A DNA stretch of 64,000 bases from contig LATX02000175.1 in assembly GCA_001466705.2 (NCBI GenBank), forward strand, positions 372,001 through 436,000, read 5' to 3'. This DNA comes from Moniliophthora roreri (lineage: Eukaryota; Basidiomycota; Agaricomycetes; Agaricales; Marasmiaceae). Below are positions 1 to 12,200 of this stretch, piece after piece. The notes beneath the pieces were generated by a model. The model worked only from the letters and a program-made list of their open reading frames with translations. It made no database searches and was not told where the DNA came from. Positions within the stretch are counted from its first letter, which is position 1; each line of letters opens with the position of its first letter. The position numbers and the translations under genes are program-made.

Positions 1-1160
1 CTGAAGGCCAGGGAGATTCTGATTGAGGAAGGGAACGTTCAAGTCGTGGATTCGCCTGTAACAGTGCGTTTTCTATTGCAATTGTAATGTGACAAGTGTG
101 CTTAAACTCATTTCCGTTCCAGCTGTGTGGCGACATCCATGGTCAGTTCTTTGACCTGCTGGAGCTGTTCAAAGTCGGCGGATTCTGCCCCGAAACCAAT
201 TACCTTTTCATGGGTGCGTGCTTGCGTGCTGACATCTCCCCGAAATGCTGAACAAACCTTAAACTAGGTGATTTCGTTGACCGTGGATTCTACAGTGTTG
301 AAACTTTTCTCCTCCTGCTCGCTCTGAAAGTGCGGTATCCAGAACGTATAACGCTAATTCGAGGGAATCACGAGTCACGACAGATTACTCAAGTGTACGG
401 GTTCTATGACGAATGCCAGAGGAAGTATGGTAGCAGCAACGTTTGGAGATGGTGTTGCGAAGTATTTGATTACCTTGCGTTGGCGGCGATCGTGGATGGA
501 AGGGTATTTTGTGTTCATGGGGGGCTTAGTCCAAACCTGCAGACAATAGATCAGGTACGTTTTGTTGCTCTTGAATATTGAACCGGTGAATCTGACGCAT
601 AGCCGAGCAGATTCGCGCCATCGACAGAAAACAAGAGGTTCCTCATGACGGACCAATGTGTGATTTACTGTGGTCAGATCCAGATGGTGTGTGTTGGTGT
701 ATAATGGACGAATCTCAAGTCATGAAAATCGTCAATTTACCAGATATTAATGGTTGGGGCCTTTCTCCTCGCGGTGCCGGTTTCCTCTTTGGTGCAGACA
801 TTACAAAGAACTTTGCACATCAGAACGGCATAGACCTTATCGCTCGAGCTCATCAGCTCGCGATGGAAGGCTACAAGCTTATGTTCGACAAGACGATAGT
901 AACAGTTTGGAGTGCACCAAATTATTGCTATAGGTTAGGCTCTTTCCCCGCCCGAATTACACATGACTCATACTGTAGCAGATGTGGAAATGTTGCTTCG
1001 ATATTAGAGCTCGACGAACATCTGGGTCAGGAATACAAGGTCTTTCACCATGCCCCGATAGTAGGTTTGCCTCACTTTGTCTCAGACCGTTGACTGATTA
1101 GTATTCCAGGATGTTCGGTCTGTACCAGCAAAACGACCACCAGCAGATTACTTCTTGTGA
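1..1160 (+). CDS. pph3: Serine/threonine protein phosphatase PP4 catalytic subunit (5' end outside window)
   Basis: PP2A-like metallophosphatase that dephosphorylates phosphoserine/threonine, in the PP4 complex (DNA-damage recovery and related signalling in yeasts and animals). Visible exons: <1-63, 123-213, 268-554, 611-686, 744-933, 982-1060, 1110-1160. They give the PPP signatures in order: [24 protein letters not shown], the HGG loop, RAHQL, and SAPNYCYR. The stretches [12 protein letters not shown] and [21 protein letters not shown] match PP4 better than PP2A or PP6. The C-terminus ends in ADYFL, the PP2A/PP4 tail whose terminal Leu is carboxymethylated. The start codon and first exon(s) lie upstream of base 1. 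It converges on the Rab-like gene, with about 410 bp between stop codons. Subfamily assignment is by remembered motifs. Confidence 0.93.
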
Positions 1161-1572
1161 AGATCTCTCGAGTGGGCGCATACGCATAAGATGGCCTCGT
1201 ATCAAACAGTGGCACAGCTACTAGTACCGGGACTGTTCCTGTTCGGGCAGTCGACATTTGCGTGAGGGCCACGGCGGCATTGCTTCAAGAACTTCGCTGC
1301 GAATAATTGGAAGAGGTGACGATAGCTCGTAGGGTATAGACATCCAGTATGGGAAGAGAGTAGGTGTAGGATCCAAAAATAATGAAATCGAATGCATGTC
1401 TCAATAGATCAAACGCTATACAACTAAGTAGGTAATAAAGATGGCAGTGCGAATAAAGCGAGGGGTACAAAGCAAAGAGTAACATTACAATAACGTGGTG
1501 TCCTGCAAAACGGGCACGACGATATGCGGATAAGTAAGGAATAAAAAAGAAGTACGAAGAAGCGAAGCGTTC
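1161..1572. other. Convergent 3' intergenic region
   Basis: It lies between the stops of the PP4 and Rab-like genes and presumably holds both 3' UTRs and poly(A) sites. AT-rich, with no coding pattern or RNA gene seen. Confidence 0.5.
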
Positions 1573-3177
1573 CTATGATCCACAACAACTCCCAAAGCTC
1601 ATCGTTGTTTTCGCCTTACTTCTTCCATTCAGATCAATGGTATCCCTGCCCTCTTCGAGGAATGTCCCAGCTTCCCTCATCGACATTCTTCTGGACTCTA
1701 TCATCTCATCGTATTCCCACTTCTTTATCACTCTCTGTGCGATGTACTCGAATACCTCTCTTACGCCTTCACCAGTTTTCGCACTAGTGAAGAATAACTT
1801 GGGTCCACGATCGGGAGGTGAAGCGCGTACCCGTGCTGCGGTCGCTGCTGCCATAACTCCTGTATAATCGCTTTCTGGAGTGGTAGCGGTCGTCGAAGCA
1901 GTAGACAGGGGGAATGGATCTGTCACGGATAATTCTGTATCGTCATGGTTGCGCTGTTGATCTCGAGCAAACAAACTGGGTGTGACGGTAGCGTTACTTT
2001 CCGAGCTCGAACTGTTATTCGACAGAGCTGTCAGACGGCGAGGACGGCAGCTGGATGAGGAAGGAGAATTCGATGATGTTGACCATGGTTCGGGAGAAGA
2101 ACGAGCGGATTCGAAATTATCGAAAAGAGATGATGAGGGAGTGTGGTAGATGGTGAGGGTTGTGTGAGTTGTGCTCATGGTTCCATAGAACCGTGATGAA
2201 GAGCGCGAACGAGATTTAGATAGATGATTAACGCGGGAAGGAGAATGACGAGAGGGCGAGTAATGGCGTGATGACAGGGGATGCGGGACGATCGCTATGG
2301 AGCTTGAGCGGATCTCCTTTGGAGAGGATGATAAGATTGGGAATGGGCGAATAGTTGTATGTGAGGTAGCTAACGGGTTCTCGTCGTGGCCGGAGTCGTC
2401 TTCCTCGTCATCTGCATCACCGTCGGTGTCCTCAGACTCTGGCTGGTGATGTTCTGAATGTGAACGGTAAACGGTATTCTTCAGAGTCGTTGAACCTGTG
2501 ACAGAAGTCGATGGCGGTTGGGATGTAGGAGGTATTAGTTGATCGAGGAAACTTTCCACTTCGAGCCGCGAGATCGGGGGGCGAATTGACGATCCACTAC
2601 CAGTTGCAAGATCCACCTTGTTGCCCACCACGACACAACAGTACTCTTCCATGTCCTCTTCACGCAAAGGCGCCTTATCCTTAAAGTCGTCCCACCACTT
2701 TTCTAATGCCTTCATAGTTTTTTCATCATTGACGTCAAACATTAGCAAGGCGGCATCTGCTCCTCGAAAGAAAGCACTCGAGAGGCTCGAGAATCGTTCC
2801 TGTCCGGCTGTGTCCTAAACACCGTAATTCCAAAATCCGATGAAAGTGGTAGCCGAGATGACCACGAATGTGCATGGAAAGAAAAGAGAAATTGTTCAGC
2901 AAGCAGTCGTACGACCATCAAAAGGAGAAGCCTATTGACCCATATCTGAAGTGTCACAGTTTCCTCCGAGTTCGTCGGATGTGGTAGCACTTTTGTAATG
3001 AAATCTGCTCCGATAGTGGCCCTGTATCCAGTAGAAAATCTTCCAGAGATATACTGTGGGTCATTTAGTCAGTATATTCAAAGGTCAATGGTACAGCAAA
3101 GATCTACTCACTTGATGTCTGAGACTAGTCTTTCCGACGCCCGAAGCACCTACAACAACGAGCTTGATGGTGGGCAT
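1573..3177 (-). CDS. Rab7/Ypt7-like small GTPase with a ~240-residue serine-rich insert
   Basis: Membrane-trafficking GTPase of the Rab family. Exons: 3177-3112, 3053-2940, 2814-1573 (473 aa, twice the usual ~205). G motifs in order: P-loop GASGVGKTS (residues 10-18), switch I region with ATIGADFITK, WDTAGQERF (around 60-67), NKVDL (125-129) and SAK (404-406). The C-terminus ends CCGS, a CCXX double-prenylation motif. Between NKVDL and SAK, normally about 30 residues apart, lie about 270 residues rich in Ser, Thr, Pro, Asp and His, including an acidic run (DTDGDADDEEDD). The third exon is open throughout, so the insert is in frame; I saw no obvious introns in it. Rab7/Ypt7 is the closest family by the IGADF and WWDDF-type features, but fungi also have a canonical Ypt7, so this may be a divergent paralogue. 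Confidence 0.85.
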
Positions 3178-3592
3178 TGGTCGTCGTCCTCGACGGGCAT
3201 CTGAGAGATAATACTTTGCAACAAGACTCAACCTGCTCAATTTGGTTAGTCTGGCGGACCTTGAAATTTTCCCAGGAGAAGATGGGCGCTTTTCCGGGCG
3301 CTAGCGACGACTTTCTTCCGACGATCTTGCGCCCGTCTATGTCAACTCGTCTGCGATCTTATTTCGTATTTCATGCTAGAGACTACGAGGTTAAGCCTGA
3401 AGTTCGAGACCTGGCAGTACGAGTATTCGAACCTTAAGGTGAGCGTCATTGAAAACCGCGCGCTTACTAGAATCTTGACAGAAGTTGGTCAAGATCACAG
3501 CAATGAATTGAAGACCGCCCGGCAGCCCTTAATCAAAGTTCAACCATGAGTTGATCTTTATCAGAGCTCGTTTACTCTCCCAGACCACCATC
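3178..3592. promoter_or_regulatory. Divergent promoter region between Rab-like and DUF4139 genes
   Basis: These 415 bp separate two divergently transcribed start codons, so both 5' UTRs and promoters must lie here. No clear TATA box or repeated operator was seen. Confidence 0.5.
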
Positions 3593-5755
3593 ATGTCGCC
3601 TCATATCGTGGAAGTTGTATCCACCCAAGATGGGGAGATCCAGTCGGTCAGCGTGTACACCGGTAGAGCTGAAATTACCCGACGTTTCAGCTTCGAAGTG
3701 GAAGAAGGTCAAAACCAAGTCAACATCACTGGTCTACCAAACGTTCTGGAGGAGGAGTCGATTCGGTGCGCCGCAAAAACATGTTTTACCCTGGCTTTCG
3801 GCATTCATACTCTCATCGAACAGTGTGGAAGGCCGAGGCCATGCCATAATCCACGATGTTACTATTCCTCGCCCTAGACCTACTATCGTCAGAGTCAAGG
3901 AAGAGACGGCCAGCCCGTTTTTAAAAGAACTTGAAGACGAAAAAGAACTCATCAGTAACGCTCTTCGTCGTCATCAGCTATCTGAGCTGGCACTCGAATC
4001 GTTCATCAAAGAAGCATTGTTGAACATACGAGATCCCTCAGGAATTGGCTCGTTAATTGACTCTTTCAATCAGGCAGGAGCCAAAGTGGATGAGGACAAA
4101 GTCCAGTTGAGGGCGAGATTGGACGAGATCAACGTGAAGATTTCCGCAGAAAGGAAGCGTATCCACGACGCAGAACCAGCAGAAGTCGAGACTTCGGAGT
4201 TCACAAGGAAGCTTGGTTTACAGCTCGGTGTCGGAGTGTTTGCAGAAAAGAAAGGGAACATTGAACTGATCGTGACATACGGTATAATCCCTCGATAGTT
4301 TACAAGAGTTTTTCAACCAACTCATTCCCTGCTTAGCTGTCACTTCGGTCAGTTGGGATGCATTCTACGATGTCAGAGTCAGTACGCTGACGAAAGAAGA
4401 CGGTGTCACTCTGGAGTATAAGGCCAATATCAAGCAGGACACTGGCGAGGTATGTCCTATCTTCGTAGTAACTCTCATGTATAAAAGGTACCTAAATATT
4501 TTTCAGTCTTGGGAAAACGTGGAATTGACCCTCGAGACTGCTACACCTTCCTACAATTCCAAGATACCTGAACTCAAGCCCTGGAATATTTCCCAGTATA
4601 TCCAGTCGCAGCCGGTAATTGTGGTCAACAGACCAATGTACTACTCAAGGGGCCACTCTATGTCTCGAAGGAGAAGCCGCTCTCCTTCTCCAAGTTATGA
4701 ACGTGACTCCAGGAGCTCTCGCTCCCGTAGCAGGTCACCGATTATTATCCCGGCGCAACCCGCTATGGTACCACCCCCGATGCCCACCAAAATCGCAGAA
4801 CCGATACTTGGGAAAGGAAATATTAGTGCAACTTTCCGTGTCCCGGGAAAAATGACGATTCCCGGTGATGGGGAGGCTCACTCTGTCTCCATCGCACAGT
4901 TGAAACTCGATGCAATATTGGAATGGATATGCGTTCCCAAGATCGACAACAAGGTGCATTTGAAGGTGAGCAGTTGTATGTGCGCACTAATGAAAAGGTG
5001 CTAACTGGCATATTCTGTAGGCTGATATACTCAATGCATCGGACTACGCCTTTGTGTCGGGAAATGCAAACGTATATGTAGACGGGAGCTTCATCTCGAA
5101 AACCCGTTTACCTGCAGTCAGTCCAGGAGAGAAGTTTGACTGTGCACTGGGGTGAGTATAAGCTTGTAATATCTGCAACCGAGCATACCTTGACTAGGCT
5201 CTGGACTCTAGGCTAGACCCATCCATCCGAATCACATACCACCCACGAACGACGAAAAGAACATCAAAGTCCGTGTTTGGCTTCGGACAAAAAACCATTA
5301 CACTTGCATATTCGCAACGCATCACCGTACAGAATACCAAGCCCAGTGCAGTGGAGGGCATCAAAGTGATAGACCAGATTCCGGTATCCCAGGACGAGCG
5401 TATAGATGTGAAGCTCATCACTCCTGAGCTCACGATTCCTACTCCTCAAAAAGACACAGACAGGAAGAAAGCAAGCAGCAAAGAGAAGGATAGTTCTTCG
5501 ATCAAGCGGTTCTCGAGTACGATGAGCGGGTCTAGCTTGAAGACTCTCTTGTCTGGCGGCAAAGACAAGGCTAGCTCTGTTGGTGTAACAGCGCAGTGGG
5601 ATGGAGTAGATGAGCCTGATGTAGACGAGACGACTATCGGGAAGTATGGAAAGATAAACTGGATCTGTTCGATTCCGCCTCAAGGGACTGCCAATTTGGT
5701 CCTGGAGTGGGAGGTTTCGCATCCCGTTGAAATGAAGATTGCTGGATTGCAGTAA
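3593..5755 (+). CDS. DUF4140/DUF4139 domain protein (F37C4.5 / MuiA-like family) with SR-rich insert
   Basis: Member of the broadly distributed DUF4139 family (bacterial 'mucoidy inhibitor A', worm F37C4.5); biochemical role unknown. Exons: 3593-3765, 3824-4281, 4337-4449, 4507-4965, 5021-5151, 5212-5755 (625 aa). The N-terminus (VYTGRAEITRRF...NQVNITGLPNVLEEESIRVEG split over the first intron) is the DUF4140 region. Residues about 100-200 are charged and probably coiled coil. From about 225 onward the DUF4139 beta-rich part follows (VSWDAFYDVRV, WENVELTLETATPSYNSKIPELKPW). Residues about 293-326 hold an Arg-Ser repeat (MSRRRSRSPSPSYERDSRSS) inside the DUF4139 domain. The start at 3593 was chosen for context and family N-terminus; an in-frame ATG at 3551 would add 14 residues. 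Confidence 0.88.
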
Positions 5756-5941
5756 TACCTCGATTCCAATCACCTGTACCGTAAATCTTCAGACTGTCCA
5801 GAAATGACATTGTTTCACTTTTTTCTTGTATTAACCCCAAAAAATATGATAAATACGGGTATAGTACATTGTTCTCTACCGTCATAATCTATAACCTACA
5901 AGAGTCTCGAATCGATCGCGACCTTTTCATTTTCATCTTCA

Positions 5942-7197
5942 TCATGACAACAATGTTCCAGATATCACCATCGCCCCAACTAAGCCCAAAACTCTTCCCA
6001 CCGCTTGGACAGACGAGTCAATGTCGTCAGTGTAGACGTATGGGGACGGCAGAACTTCGGCTTCAGCTTTCGTGAGAGGTTCTAATAGCTTCTTCACGTC
6101 CAAATCCTTGGCAATCATTGGAGGAGTAGAGATCTCCGAGATGACTTCGCTATTTTCGTCGCTATCCGAGTCGAGAACCTCAATCTGACTCGGCCCATCC
6201 TCCGATAGCGACGGAGACGAGCAAGATTGAGCAGCAACATAGCTAACAAGCATTTTAAGCCTGAGCAACTTTGCTGCATGGTCAACCTTTTCTTCTCTGA
6301 AGAATGGTACGGGTTTGTGAGAATCGCTATAAGCGCGTGTCCGACTCCTCGGTACTTGTTTGGTAAGGGAATCTTCGTCGGAAGGCATGCTGGTTAATGC
6401 CGTTGATGATGTGGCTGATGAGCCTGATGAGGACGAGTCGCTTGAAGTTGAGAGCGTGGGTGATGGTAGGGTGATGTCTTTGAGTGTGTTCTTTGGCGAA
6501 ACGTCGATGTGAAGAGGTGAAGAATTAGCGCGTTTGTTGACGGGGGTTGTGGGTGTATCGGGTTCTTCCTGGACTTCGATAGGAGAGGAGGTAATAATAG
6601 TTGGGCGAGTTGATGTGCTTGAGATAGGACTATCGATCTCAAGCGAGCATGGGGCACAACATTCTGGGCATCGTCCGTCAGATGCGGGGCCATTAAGCCA
6701 CTATGATAGTGTAAGCGTGTATCAATGGCAAGGAACAAGAAGACTTACGTCGTGAACGTGTTCGTAGCAGAAGAACTTGCCACAGCATTTCATTCGGTAG
6801 GGTGACACAGAGTTCATGAAGCTACAAAACAGGATTGAGAAACCAGTCAAGGTAGAACTCGGATAAAACATACCATATGCCACAATCTGTGTCCTCGACT
6901 TCATCGATGATAACTGGTCTTCGTTGGGTTTTCTCTCCAAAAGAGTTTGACCTCCAGGTTCTCGGACGAGCAGGTACATTAGTATGTACGGCCAGACCCG
7001 AACGAATCCATTCATCCGAAGTGTATTCCGTGTTTATAACCTCTTCTAAAATTGAGTCCGAGGACTCGATTCCGAGATTGAGAATATTGGAGTACTCCTG
7101 CTCAAAGAAACTATCGGAAGATCCTAAGTAGTAATAAGAGGTGAGTAAAAGCGGAAGAGTTTGAATGAAGGCGCGTACCTAGTCTTGCGCCGACCAT
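5942..7197 (-). CDS. RING-like zinc-finger protein with C-terminal hydrophobic tail
   Basis: Exons: 7197-7179, 7123-6874, 6821-6749, 6700-5942 (366 aa). Residues 87-132 hold a Cys/His cluster: CGIC, then CCGKFFCYEHVHDW, then CPECCAPC. This C-x2-C ... C-x5-C-x2-H ... C-x2-C spacing suits a RING-type or treble-clef zinc site and suggests, but does not prove, a ubiquitin E3. A Ser/Thr-rich linker with acidic patches follows (VLDSDSDENSEV). The last ~20 residues (AVGRVLGLVGAMVISGTLLS) are hydrophobic and could be a tail anchor. An N-terminal acidic helix (about 7-60) precedes the finger. No named orthologue recognised; similar short finger proteins occur in other mushrooms as hypothetical proteins. 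187 bp separates its stop from that of the convergent DUF4139 gene. Confidence 0.75.
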
Positions 7198-9250
7198 GTC
7201 TGATACCTAGATATCTCACAGAAGATGGGGCGGTATGGTAGTGAGAGGTGAGGCGGAGGTGATAGCGACAACGTTTCGTGGTCGGGCAGGTTATATAGTC
7301 ACTGAGCCTATGTCGATCCTCGGCCAACTCTGCTCTGTCTTCTGTATCCAAGGCGTCCTTAAAAATTCATCTGGCATCAAATCCTCGGGAGAATCAAGTA
7401 CTAATATGGGTCTGCGTATTGCCAAATTGATTCATCTTTTCCACACCTCCTTCAACTCGGTCTCTCGTGCCTAGGTTGATCAGAATGAGTATCAAGTTAC
7501 CCTTCCTCAGTGAACTCCGGTCTCTCGCAAGAGAACGAGAGGCGAAAGGGTCTGCATAGTCAGCCTATCCGAAGTCGAAGTTGGAAGATTTCTTAATCAG
7601 AGAGGTTTCCCAGACTCGGCATTCAAGCTTCATGATTCCCTTTGGACGTTCAAGTTGATTCCCACGGATAAGAAACTATATCAAGAAATGCAAATGAAAG
7701 ACCGGTAAGTGCGAATGGCTACTATTAACACTGAATAGGCCGACGTATCCCATGATGCGCCTTCGAGCTCCATTCACCAGCAGATCCGAGGTACTCGAGT
7801 TTAGATAATCCTCGTAGACGTCGGAAGCAGCGAAAAGTCTGCTGCGGGCGCAAAGAATTGTCAAAGAAAGTGAGTGTCGGCGTCGTTCAACGATTTGCGG
7901 CAAGGTGATCGTCGGCGTGTTGCAGTGTCACAGACGTGACACTAACAGCTTCACCCGATTCCACTGCCAATTCGCTCTGCCTTAGCTGGCCGCAACTTTG
8001 TCCGCAAGTAACTTTGCAACAAACTGTTCTTTCCATTTCTGGTTCTTATTATGCACGCCGAGGGCATCATGGAACTATGATCGACTGGATTCAATCCTTT
8101 TGCTCGCTTTATACCAAGCATTTTCAGGCAAGTTTTCTGTAATCAAGGTGTAAACACGAAGAGTTGACTGATAAATGCTACAGATGTATTTTTTTTTGGT
8201 TGAGAAACTTTGCAAGGAAGTCACTCTACCTCTCCTCGGACTCTGCTCCTTCGTAAAAACGTGTTTCAGCGAGCCGTGACATGGCAGTCGAAGAAATAGC
8301 TGTCAGGATGTCACTCCTCTGCCGCTCGATACCTCTGCAATTCCTCGGCTTTGGACGCCGAGTATGATGTCTTGCAACAAAGTGCTCAATCCGAATGTCG
8401 AGGCTAATTTATTAGAACATTTCCCGCCATATATTGAATAATGCCGATGTGAGTTCTCTCTAACGGTGAAGAGTTGTGAATTATCGACTGATTGATGTTA
8501 CAGGCGTTTACGGTTACTGGGATATTCGCCGACAATCTCATTAACTTGCTCCTCGGACTCTACTAGCCGACTGTTATGTACGCAGTCCCTCTGGTGTCGC
8601 GGTCGAAAAAATAGTGGTGCATCTATCCGGTCAACTATATCTGCAGTTCCTCGGATCTTGACGTTCGATATGGTCAGCATTCCGAATATTACGACGAGTC
8701 TATCAAATTCTTGTTGTAAGTTAGAGGTGGTTTTTCTGGCCATGAAGAACAATGACTGATAGATGCTACAGGTGATATCTAAGAAGAATTCCATCGTTTT
8801 CCTTGGACTCCCCTTAACTTTGTAATTGAATGCCTTGCAGACACCCATCTGGCACCGTCAACGAGATTTAAAATTCCTCGGATCTGGAGCCTAAGGCACC
8901 TGGTACCATAGCCGCAAGTCCGAACGAGTCTATCGCAACCTTATATGATGACTTCAACGTGCTCAAGTTGTCATCGCTACTTCAATTCTTTATGGACTGT
9001 TGAAAACTTGATGTCCCTATCGTTAACATTCTTTACCATCATGTACATTGCAATTATTTTCTTGAATAAACCTTTGTCGTTCACAGAACTAGGTGTGACG
9101 CGTTCATCAGTTACTTATCGAACGGAAATCGCCTAATCTGGAATCGAGGCGACGCGACCCTTTCTCTTCAACCATCACCTTCACCCAATTATTCAGCAAA
9201 TCAACTCGACCAACCAGTCCACCAAACCAAACCGCGAACCCACGGCCACG
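7198..9250. other. 2 kb without an intact gene; holds decayed exon/intron repeats
   Basis: No long reading frame. Short frames are interrupted on both strands. The part 8165-8940 is described separately as a repeat. The last 200 bp, CT-rich and ending just before the Ubp14 start, probably carries that gene's promoter. The first part (7198-7600) probably carries the promoter of the RING-like gene. Confidence 0.5.
8165..8940 (+). repeat. Tandem, diverged ~270-320 bp exon-intron-like repeat units (gene relic)
   Basis: Three units each begin with an intron-end-like string (branch-like CTGAT then GCTACAG or GTTACAG, acceptors near 8182, 8503 and 8771). Each is followed by CTCCTCGGACTC or its variant (TCCTTGGACTCC in the third), GTCGAA-AATA in the first two, a TTCCTCGG string and CCGAA plus ACGAGTC-like ends. 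Two units end in plausible GT donors (near 8449 and 8717). All three frames contain stops, so this looks like a decayed gene built from repeated exons, possibly a leucine-rich or F-box type, but the protein is too eroded to name. Confidence 0.4.
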
Positions 9251-12200
9251 ATGTCTTGCACTCATCTCAACCAGATCGCCATTCTTGCGTCGCCCAAACT
9301 TTCCCAATCTGTGCATCGAGAGGAATGTACACAGTGTTTCGACGGACAGGATAGCGATGCTGGGATTGATGTCTGTCTTGTTTGTTTTAATGGCGGCTGC
9401 CTTTCAGAGAGAGCGCACGCGAAAATGCATGCAGAAAAGACGGGTCATGGATTTGCTTTGAACATAAAAAGAAGGGTGAAAACTGAGGCTGAAGGGCGGT
9501 CCAAGCGTGTTCGTAGTCTTTAATCTAACAAAATAACGATCTTTAATGTATCTTCGTTTGAATTTCAGGCCGCAGACGAAGAACCGCCACTCAAGATGAC
9601 CAAGCTCGCTATTGTAGAAGAACGTGAACAAGACAAGTACGAATTTATTACAGCTATACGATGCTACAAATGCAACCCAGACGGCGTCACGATTCCTGAT
9701 TCTGAGCTTGATGCGCAACCAGCAATTGGTGCCCTTGTAAAGAATGTTCTCGCTACACAGTCTTCGGCGCGCAAGTCTGAAGTGCAGGCTTGGGAGGAGG
9801 AGATATTACCCTGTGAACACACTTTGACGCTTCAACAAGTGCAGATGAGCAAGGAGAGGCTAGAAAAGGTTATTGGACAAGGTCAGGTCATTAGGTGTGT
9901 TTGCGCTAATATTTGACACCATTTCTAAAGGTGCACACTGTGCAAATTGCTCACTGACCTCAAACTTGTGGCTTTGCTTAACATGCGGAAACCTTGGATG
10001 TGGACGAGCCCAATTCGGTGGCGTCGAAGGGAATAGTCATGGTTTAGCTCACTTTGAGATGACCAGAGACCTTGGAGAGGTTCATCCCGTTAGTGTTAAG
10101 CTTGGGACGATCACCGCGGAAGGAAACGCAGGTACGTATTTTTTGTGTTTCCTCAAGCGACACGCTCTGAATTGTGACATCAGACATCTACTGTTACGTG
10201 TGTAACGATTCGAAACTCGACCCAGAACTCGCAAAGCACCTCGCAACGTTTGGTATCAGGGTCGAGTCTCAGCAAAAAACTGAGAAGAGCATGACCGAAT
10301 TGGTGACGCCTCGTCTATCCATAGCTTCTTCCTTCTTGCTTAATTATTCTCCAGCAAATTGAACACAATCTCAAATACGATTTCTCCCTCACTGGTGATG
10401 ACGGACGCGCTCTCGAACCGTTGTTCGGACCTGGGTTGACTGGGTTGAAGAATCTCGGTAACAGGTCTGTAATTTTTTACCCGCAATGCCACTCTCGACA
10501 CTGACCGCTCGTTTCACCATTCTACATCAGCTGTTACATGGCCTCCGTGCTACAAACCCTCTTCTCCCTGACTGCCTTCCAACAAAAATACGGACCCGGC
10601 ACCAGTGCCTGGGCCCAAGTGCACACACTCACTTGCACCAACCCCGCCCCAGCCGAATGTGTCGAATGCCAGATGATCAAGGTCGCTGATGGGTTACTCA
10701 GTGGCCGATATGCAGTCAAAGCCAGCGCTTCGACTTCCTCGTCATACACCTTACCAGCCGACGAAAAGCAAGACCCGAATGCACCGCAATTCCAAGAAGG
10801 CCTCAAACCATCCATGTTCAAAGCCCTCGTTGGACGTGGGCATGCCGAGTTTGCTACTATGCGACAGCAGGATTCGGAAGAGTTTTTGGTTCACTTGATT
10901 GATGTATTGAGGAGAGAACGGAGGCGGAAGAGTGGAGGTGCCGAGTCCGAAGAACCCGATCCAACGTCCGTATTCACATATGGCACGGAGGGAAGGTTGC
11001 AGTGCGCTAGTGGTTGTGGGAAAGTCAGGTATAGAATCGATGGAGGGATCGATGTTCTCAGTGTGTCTGTACCTGCGGTTGAGAAGAAGGTTGAAGGTGA
11101 CATAGAAATGGACGGGAAGAAGGTGTATGAGGAGGTCGAGTTGACCAAGTGTATTGATGATGTCCTGTTGGGTGCGGAGGTTGTGGATGAGTGGGTGTGT
11201 CCGGAGTGTAAGGCGAAGGGGGCTGTCAAGTTAGTATTCGTGACTTGTTTCTCTATCGATCCGGATTCTGAATATGTCCATGTCTTTTCAGAAAAACAAG
11301 ATTCGCATCTTTCCCCGAAGTTCTTGCTGTCCATGCCAAAAAGTTCCAGCTGGTTAATTGGGTACCAGCGAAACTGGGTGAGTACTTGACCTCTTGTTTA
11401 TATGGCACCGCACGCTGATGGTGACGGTCAGATATCCCGGTTTCTCTACCTCCGAACGATACTCTCACCTTTGACGAGAAATATCTTGGGCGTGGATTAC
11501 AGCTGGGCGAAACCGAGTTACCTGAAGATAAAGCTACAGATGGTCAGTCTCATCCACTCTTTCCATCCGACTCATCCTAACGCCATCTTCAGCACCAGCC
11601 CTTCCCCAATTCGACGAAGCAGCCATGGCCCAACTAACAGCAATGGGCTTTCCCGAAGTACGATGCCAAAAAGCACTTTTGGCAACTGGAAATTCTGGGG
11701 CAGATGCTGCTATGGAGTGGCTATTCGCCCACATGGAAGATCCAGACATCGATGAACCTATTCAGCTTGCTTCGTCTGCTGCATCCGCGTCTGAACCTCC
11801 TGCGGAGCAAATTAGCATGCTGGCTGATATGGGGTTCGCCCCTGCGCAGGCGAAGAAGGCGTTGAGGGAAACTGTAGGTCACCTATCTGTTTCCTTATGT
11901 GTTTTGTTTGCTGACGGCATTTTTGAACCCTAGAGCGGTAACGTGGAACGAGCTGTCGAATGGCTCTTTAGTCACCCTGACACGGGTGAAGATTCCCAGC
12001 CTGCTTCTGGTTCTAGCGACACTGAGAATAAGGAAGTCAAGCTCGCCGGAACGAAGGATGTACCGGTTTCATACAGACTCAAAGCATTCATATCACATAA
12101 AGGACCCTCAGTTCATTCTGGTCATTACGTTGCACACATCAAAAAGGATGAAGGATGGGTACTGTTCAACGACGAAAAGGTGGTTAAAGCTGATGAGGAA

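Noticed and set aside
5264..5773. 169-codon minus-strand frame opposite the DUF4139 gene.
   Set aside because: It is antisense to a well supported coding exon and shows no family features.
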